Under the pieces are notes generated by a model that ran no database searches, was not told the origin of the DNA, and worked only from the letters and a program-made list of their open reading frames with translations. 64,000 bases of DNA from Rhodoferax sp. (GTDB lineage: Bacteria; Pseudomonadota; Gammaproteobacteria; Burkholderiales; Burkholderiaceae_C). Positions 59,307 to 64,000 of the stretch are shown piece after piece. The stretch spans positions 1 to 64,000 of the forward strand of contig JAGRPL010000002.1 in assembly GCA_019449595.1 (NCBI GenBank). Direction: 5' to 3'. Every line of letters begins with the position of its first letter. Positions within the stretch are counted from its first letter, which is position 1. A program made the position numbers and the translations under genes.

Positions 59307-60533
59307 ATGACCACCCTCGGCACCCCTCTGGCGCCCCACGCCACCAAAGTCATGCTGCTGGGCAGTGGCGAGCTGGGCAAGGAAGTCATGATCGCCCTGC
59401 AGCGCCTGGGCGTGGAAACCATCGCCGTGGACCGCTACGATCACGCGCCCGGCCAGCAGGTGGCCCACCATGCGCGCACCATCACCATGAGCGACCCGGC
59501 CCAGCTCCAGGCCCTGATCGAGCAGGAAAGACCCGATCTGGTGGTGCCCGAGATCGAGGCCATTGCCACCCCCATGCTGGAGCAGCTGGAGGCTGCCGGC
59601 ACCGTGCGCGTCATCCCCACGGCACGCGCAGCGCGCCTGACCATGGACCGCGAGGGCATTCGCCGCCTGGCCGCCGAAACCCTGGGCCTGCCCACCAGTC
59701 CGTACCAGTTCTGTGATTCGCTGGCCGAACTGCAGGCCGCCATCGATGGCGGCATTGGCTACCCCTGCATTGTCAAGCCGGTGATGAGCAGCTCGGGCAA
59801 GGGCCAGAGCCGGATCAACGGCCCGGCCGATGTGCGCGCGGCCTGGGACTACGCCATGGCCGGTGGGCGGGTGAGCCACGGCCGCATCATCGTGGAAGGC
59901 TTCATCGACTTCGACTATGAAATCACCCTGCTGACCGTGCGCGCCAAGGGCGCCAGCGGCGCGGTGGAAACCCAGTTCTGCGAGCCCATTGGGCATCTCC
60001 AGGTCAGCGGCGACTACGTGGAGAGCTGGCAACCCCACTCCATGCACCCAGCAGCACTGCAGCGCGCACGCGACATTTCCAAGGCCGTGACCGACAACCT
60101 CGGCCTGGGGCTGGACGGCCAGTCCACCGGGCTGGGCATCTTTGGCGTGGAGTTGTTCATCAAGGGCGACCAGGTGTGGTTCAGCGAAGTGTCACCGCGC
60201 CCGCACGACACCGGCCTGGTCACCCTGTGCACGCAGGTTCAAAGCGAGTTTGAGCTGCACGCCCGCGCCATTCTGGGCTTGCCGGTGAACACCGCGCTGC
60301 GCAGCCCCGGCGCCAGCGCCGTGATCTACGGCGGCGTGGATGCGCAGGGCATTGTGTTCGACGGCGTGGCCGACGCGCTGCGCGTACCCAACTCGGACCT
60401 GCGCCTGTTCGGCAAGCCCGAAAGCTTTGTCAAACGCCGCATGGGCGTGGCGCTGGCCTTTGCCACCACGGTGGAAGAGGCCCGCAACAACGCCAAGCTG
60501 GTGGCCTCACGGGTGAAGCCCCGCGCCGCGTAG
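59307..60533 (+). CDS. purT: Formate-dependent phosphoribosylglycinamide formyltransferase
   Basis: ATP-grasp enzyme forming FGAR from GAR and formate, step 3 of purine synthesis. The 408 residues include [36 protein letters not shown] and the conserved [10 protein letters not shown]. PurU at 49196 can supply its formate. A GC hairpin (CCGCAC/GTGCGG, 60534-60552) follows the stop; no T-run. Confidence 0.97.
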   Translation: MTTLGTPLAPHATKVMLLGSGELGKEVMIALQRLGVETIAVDRYDHAPGQQVAHHARTITMSDPAQLQALIEQERPDLVVPEIEAIATPMLEQLEAAGTVRVIPTARAARLTMDREGIRRLAAETLGLPTSPYQFCDSLAELQAAIDGGIGYPCIVKPVMSSSGKGQSRINGPADVRAAWDYAMAGGRVSHGRIIVEGFIDFDYEITLLTVRAKGASGAVETQFCEPIGHLQVSGDYVESWQPHSMHPAALQRARDISKAVTDNLGLGLDGQSTGLGIFGVELFIKGDQVWFSEVSPRPHDTGLVTLCTQVQSEFELHARAILGLPVNTALRSPGASAVIYGGVDAQGIVFDGVADALRVPNSDLRLFGKPESFVKRRMGVALAFATTVEEARNNAKLVASRVKPRAA

Positions 60534-60639
60534 CCGCACGCCCGGTGTGCGGCCAGGCTTGTCGCCTGAACGCCGCATGCGCCACCCACACCGGGAACAA
60601 ATTGGTAAAAGAATGTAACGCCACATACCAGGAGACTCC

Positions 60640-61191
60640 ATGAAACGGCACACCTGCCTGGGCGCCCTGCTCTTGTCGATCACCGCCACCGGCCTGGGCG
60701 CCCAGACCCTCAAACCCGGGCTGTGGGAAATCACCAGCCAGATCCAGGGCGGCTCCGGCGAGACCACCCGCGCCCTGGCCGAAGCGCAGAAGCAACTGGC
60801 CAACCTGCCGCCCGACCAGGCCCGGATCATGCGCGACATGATGGCCAAGCAGGGCATACACATGACCAGTGCGCCCGGTGGCGGCACAGCCATCACCACC
60901 TGCATGACGCAGGACATGGTGGAACACAATGCAGTAGCGGCCCAGCAGGGCGACTGCACCTACACCCGCAGCCCGCGCGTGGGAAACCGCATGCCGTTTG
61001 CGTTCGTCTGCACCCAGCCGCCCAGCCGGGGCGAAGGCCAGGTGACCTTCGTTAGCCCCGAGGCGTACACCGTGCAGATGGCGGCCACCACGGTGGTCAA
61101 CGGCCAGCCGGAAAAATTGGACCTGCAGGCCCACGGCCGCTGGCTGGGCGCCAACTGCGGCGCCATCGCGCCGCCGCCGGCACCTAAGTAG
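60640..61191 (+). CDS. DUF3617 secreted protein
   Basis: A 183-residue protein with a signal peptide (MKRHTCLGALLLSITATGLGA) and the DUF3617 start LKPGLWEITSQIQGG. Two cysteine pairs (CMTQDM, CTYTRSP; then VCTQPP, GANCGA) may form disulfides. AGGAG precedes the ATG. Function unknown; the stop overlaps the stop of convergent yggS by eight bases. Confidence 0.88.
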   Translation: MKRHTCLGALLLSITATGLGAQTLKPGLWEITSQIQGGSGETTRALAEAQKQLANLPPDQARIMRDMMAKQGIHMTSAPGGGTAITTCMTQDMVEHNAVAAQQGDCTYTRSPRVGNRMPFAFVCTQPPSRGEGQVTFVSPEAYTVQMAATTVVNGQPEKLDLQAHGRWLGANCGAIAPPPAPK

Positions 61192-61885
61192 CCGTGGCGG
61201 GGTAGCTGCGGGCACCAAAAATGGCGCTGCCCACACGAACCAGGGTGCTGCCCGAGGCCACGGCGGCTTCCAGGTCGTTGCTCATGCCCATGGACAGGGT
61301 GTCCAGCCGCACGCCGGCTTCATTTATGGCATCAAATAACGCTTTTGCCCTTGCGAACACTGCGCAGGCAGCTACAAAATCAGGAGCAGGTTCGGGAATG
61401 CACATCAGGCCGCGCAACCGCAACCGGGGCAGCGCGGCCACGGCATGGGCCAGCGTCAGGGCTTCGGCCGGCGCCACGCCAGACTTGGTGGCACCACCGT
61501 CCACATTGACCTGGATGCACACCTGCAGCGGCGCCAGCTGTGGTGGACGCTGCTCGCTCAGGCGCTGGGCGATCTTGAGCCGCTCGACGGTGTGCACCCA
61601 GTCGAAGTGCTCCGCCACCAGCCGCGTCTTGTTGCTCTGGATGGGGCCTATGCAATGCCACTCCAGCGGCAAATGGGCCAGCGCAGCGATCTTGTCTACC
61701 GCTTCCTGGATGTAGTTTTCGCCAAACGCGGTCTGCCCGGCAGCATAGGCCTGCACCACCGCATCGGCGCCAAAAGTCTTGGAAACCGCCAGCAGCGTGA
61801 CGGCGCCCGCGTCGCGCCCGGCTTGGGCACAGGCCTGCGCCAGACGCGTGCGCACCCGGGAAAGATTGTCGGCAATCATGGTCAT
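61184..61885 (-). CDS. YggS-family PLP homeostasis protein
   Basis: A 233-residue PLP-binding TIM-barrel protein (COG0325/PipY). The Schiff-base lysine is in LLAVSKTFG near the N-terminus; FGENYIQEAVDK, HCIGPIQSNK and LSMGMSNDLEAAVASGSTLVRVG are family motifs. It controls free PLP pools. A stretch after GLMCIPEP (about 160-175) is a dispersed-repeat copy read as APDFVAACAVFA, with no length change against E. coli YggS. Divergent from pilT, the usual neighbour. ATG at 61885 or 61879. Confidence 0.95.
   Translation of the reverse strand: MTMIADNLSRVRTRLAQACAQAGRDAGAVTLLAVSKTFGADAVVQAYAAGQTAFGENYIQEAVDKIAALAHLPLEWHCIGPIQSNKTRLVAEHFDWVHTVERLKIAQRLSEQRPPQLAPLQVCIQVNVDGGATKSGVAPAEALTLAHAVAALPRLRLRGLMCIPEPAPDFVAACAVFARAKALFDAINEAGVRLDTLSMGMSNDLEAAVASGSTLVRVGSAIFGARSYPATAT
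61353..61387 (-). repeat. 35-bp dispersed repeat, copy in yggS
   Basis: On the minus strand GCTCCTGATTTTGTAGCTGC then CTGCGCAGTGTTCGC. It shares 19 identical bases with rpoN and 14 with ycnI, and is the copy used here as reference for the family. Confidence 0.85.
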
Positions 61886-61930
61886 AATCTACGAAGCGTA
61901 ACAAACAACGACCAACCGAACGAGGATTCC

Positions 61931-62974
61931 GTGGACATTACCCAATTGCTGGCCTTCAGCGTCAAGAACAAAGCATCGGATTTGCACCTCTCGGCTGGTC
62001 TGCCGCCCATGATCCGGGTCCACGGCGATGTGCGCCGCATCAACGTGGAAGCGCTGGACCACAAACAGGTGCATGCCATGGTGTACGACATCATGAACGA
62101 CGGGCAGCGCAAGCACTTCGAGGAGTTTCTGGAGATCGACTTTTCGTTCGAGATTGACGGCCTGGCACGCTTTCGGGTCAACGCCTTCAACCACAACCGC
62201 GGCGCCGGCGCCGTGTTCCGGACCATTCCCAGCAAGATCCTGTCCCTGGAGCAACTCAACGCACCCAAGATCTTCGCCGACCTGGCCCTCAAGCCCCGCG
62301 GCATGGTGCTGGTGACCGGTCCCACGGGTTCGGGCAAGTCCACCACGCTGGCGGCCATGGTGAACTACCTCAACGAAACCGAATTCGGCCACATCCTGAC
62401 GGTGGAAGACCCGATCGAGTTTGTGCACGAGTCCAAGAAATGCCTGGTCAACCAGCGCGAGGTGGGCCCGCACACCCTGAGCTTTGCCGCCGCCCTGCGC
62501 TCGGCCCTGCGCGAAGACCCGGACTGCATCCTGGTGGGCGAAATGCGCGATCTGGAAACCATCCGCCTGGCCATGACGGCGGCCGAAACCGGCCACCTGG
62601 TGTTCGGCACGCTGCACACCTCCAGCGCGGCCAAGACGATTGACCGGATCATCGACGTGTTTCCAGCCGATGAAAAGGAAATGGTGCGTGCCATGCTGTC
62701 GGAGTCGCTGCAGGCGGTGATCTCACAGACCCTGTGCAAGACCAAGGACGGCCAGGGCCGCGTGGCGGCACACGAGATCATGCTGGGCACCAGCGCCATC
62801 CGCAACCTGATCCGCGAGGCCAAGGTGGCGCAGATGTACTCGTCCATCCAGACCGGCAACAGCGTGGGCATGCAGACGCTGGACCAGAATCTCACCGACT
62901 TGGTCAAGCGCAACATTATCAGCCCGGCGGAGGCCCGCAGCAAGGCCAAGATTCCGGAGAACTTCCCCGGCTAA
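61931..62974 (+). CDS. pilT: Type IV pilus retraction ATPase PilT
   Basis: Hexameric ATPase powering pilus retraction, twitching and DNA uptake. The 347 residues have Walker A GPTGSGKST (about 130), Asp box EDPIEF, Walker B GEMRDLETI, His box LVFGTLHTSSA and the C-terminal AIRNLIREAK. The start is a GTG at 61931 with CGAGGA upstream. A dispersed repeat separates it from pilU. Confidence 0.97.
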   Translation: MDITQLLAFSVKNKASDLHLSAGLPPMIRVHGDVRRINVEALDHKQVHAMVYDIMNDGQRKHFEEFLEIDFSFEIDGLARFRVNAFNHNRGAGAVFRTIPSKILSLEQLNAPKIFADLALKPRGMVLVTGPTGSGKSTTLAAMVNYLNETEFGHILTVEDPIEFVHESKKCLVNQREVGPHTLSFAAALRSALREDPDCILVGEMRDLETIRLAMTAAETGHLVFGTLHTSSAAKTIDRIIDVFPADEKEMVRAMLSESLQAVISQTLCKTKDGQGRVAAHEIMLGTSAIRNLIREAKVAQMYSSIQTGNSVGMQTLDQNLTDLVKRNIISPAEARSKAKIPENFPG

Positions 62975-62980
62975 ACATGT

Positions 62981-63055
62981 TGCCCCCACTTTCGTTCACT
63001 GCGTGTAACTCTCTACCCCCCGGGGGGGCCATTTTGGCTTGGGGCGGTCCGACGC
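62981..63055 (+). repeat. ~75-bp GC-rich dispersed repeat (second family), pilT-pilU gap
   Basis: TGCCCCCACTTTCGTTCACT, GCGTGTAACT, ACCCCCCGGGGGGGCC, then CTTGGGGCGGTCCGACGC. Same block order and orientation relative to transcription as 3984-4058 between lptB and rpoN. The C7/G7 palindrome can form a very stable hairpin before the pilU ribosome site. Confidence 0.8.
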
Positions 63056-63096
63056 CAGAGCTTGCCCCCACGTTTTACTCCTAAGGAGGTGCTCTC

Positions 63097-64000
63097 ATGG
63101 AGCGCGATCAAGCCACGAAATTCATCAACGACCTGCTCAAGCTGATGGTCAGCCGCAACGGCAGCGACCTGTTCATCACGGGCGACTTTCCCCCCGCCAT
63201 CAAGGTCGACGGCAAGGTGACCAAGGTGTCGCCTCAGCCCCTGAACGCCGTGCACACGCTGGCGCTGGCCCGTTCCATCATGAACGACAAGCAGGTGGCC
63301 GAGTTCGAGCGCACGAAGGAAAGCAACTTCGCCATTTCGCCGCCCGGTATTGGGCGCTTCCGGGTCAACGCCTTTGTCCAGCAGGGCAAGGTCGGCATGG
63401 TGCTGCGGGTGATTCCTGCGGCACTTCCCACCATCGACAGCCTGGGGGTGCCCCAGGTGCTCAAGGAAATTTCACAGTCCAAGCGCGGCCTGTGCATCAT
63501 GGTCGGCGCCACCGGCTCGGGCAAATCCACCACCCTGGCGGCCATGGTGGACTGGCGCAACGAAAACTCCTTCGGCCACATCATCACCATCGAAGACCCG
63601 GTGGAGTTTGTGCACATGCACAAGAACTGCGTGGTCACGCAGCGCGAGGTGGGACTGGACACCGACAGCTGGGAAGCGGCACTGAAGAACACGCTGCGCC
63701 AGGCCCCCGATGTGATCCTGATGGGCGAAATCCGCGACCGCGAAACCATGGAGCACGCCGTGGCTTTCGCAGAAACCGGCCACCTGTGCCTGGCCACGCT
63801 GCACGCCAACAGCGCCAACCAGGCGCTGGACCGCATCATCAACTTCTTCCCGGAGGAGCGGCGCTCGCAGCTGCTGATGGACCTGTCGCTCAATCTGCGG
63901 GCCCTGGTATCCCAGCGCCTGATCCCCAAGCAGGACGGCAAGGGCCGCGTCGCCGCCGTGGAGGTGATGATCAACTCCCCGTTGATCTCCGACCTGATCT
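63097..64000 (+). CDS. pilU: PilT-dependent retraction ATPase PilU (3' end outside window)
   Basis: Accessory retraction motor that needs PilT. Walker A GATGSGKST (about 137), EDPVEF, GEIRDRETM and LATLHANSANQ are visible; the frame is open at the window edge after about 301 codons, so the last part is missing. The ATG at 63097 has a perfect AAGGAGGT ribosome site. Preceded by the second-family repeat. Confidence 0.95.
   Translation, partial: MERDQATKFINDLLKLMVSRNGSDLFITGDFPPAIKVDGKVTKVSPQPLNAVHTLALARSIMNDKQVAEFERTKESNFAISPPGIGRFRVNAFVQQGKVGMVLRVIPAALPTIDSLGVPQVLKEISQSKRGLCIMVGATGSGKSTTLAAMVDWRNENSFGHIITIEDPVEFVHMHKNCVVTQREVGLDTDSWEAALKNTLRQAPDVILMGEIRDRETMEHAVAFAETGHLCLATLHANSANQALDRIINFFPEERRSQLLMDLSLNLRALVSQRLIPKQDGKGRVAAVEVMINSPLISDLI

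Noticed and set aside
60534-60552. Hairpin CCGCAC/GTGCGG after purT as a terminator
   Set aside because: The stem is only six pairs and no T-run follows; not called as a terminator.

Overview
This is a GC-rich, densely packed bacterial chromosome segment. Gene content and order (oxyR next to recG, lptA-lptB-rpoN, pilT-pilU, PhaM, DUF3108/DUF3567, Aer-like PAS chemoreceptors beginning LPVTQ) point to a betaproteobacterium, most likely Comamonadaceae (Rhodoferax/Acidovorax/Polaromonas relatives). I see no rRNA, tRNA, CRISPR array, transposase or phage gene, and no gene-free stretch over about 300 bases. This is core chromosome unusually rich in signalling genes.

Layout. 1-5.5 kb: the end of a chemoreceptor, then on the minus strand lptA, lptB, rpoN, a THUMP-type RNA methyltransferase and a PIN-domain protein. 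5.6-15.6 kb: a periplasmic-binding-protein/GGDEF/EAL enzyme, a tyrosine phosphatase, a tiny basic protein, an orphan double-domain ArsA ATPase, and an MASE3 hybrid kinase / HD-GYP / HTH-REC signalling set. 15.6-21.5 kb: three chemoreceptors and a CheW behind a good sigma-70 promoter. 21.6-33.3 kb: housekeeping genes (dsbA, SPOR protein, argS, psiF-like, ubiA, oxyR, recG, queA, argP/argO, tgt). 33.3-39.8 kb: a PhnD-like binding protein paired with a GGDEF/EAL enzyme, a FIST protein, PhaM and an FNR-type regulator. 39.9-44.1 kb: a copper-handling cluster (two DUF2946 proteins, TonB receptor, YcnI, PCu(A)C). 44-52.5 kb: marC, FAH-family hydrolase, DUF3108, DUF3567, a ChaN-like lipoprotein, a DksA-like protein plus a small 'translational machinery' protein behind an FNR-like box, purU, psd and glcD. 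52.6-64 kb: a 1,322-residue PhnD-PAS-GAF-PAS-GGDEF-EAL-CZB protein, a PAS chemoreceptor behind a second FNR-like box, arginase, purT, a DUF3617 protein, yggS, and pilT-pilU (cut by the window end).

How the genes work together. Four c-di-GMP turnover enzymes, five chemoreceptors, CheW, FIST and HTH-REC proteins and the twitching ATPases make this a motility, surface and second-messenger region. Three of the c-di-GMP enzymes are tied to periplasmic binding proteins: one SBP_bac_3 fusion, one PhnD fusion, and one PhnD protein encoded next to its paralogous enzyme. An FNR regulator with intact cluster cysteines and two near-identical FNR-like boxes suggest oxygen control of a DksA-like gene and an Aer-like receptor. 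PurU makes formate that PurT can use.

The most unusual signal is a dispersed ~35-bp repeat with nine recognisable copies. Seven lie inside or at the end of protein genes, all in the sense direction, and five of those are read in the same frame, giving related peptides. A second ~75-bp repeat sits once in the lptB-rpoN gap and once in the pilT-pilU gap, in the same orientation relative to transcription.
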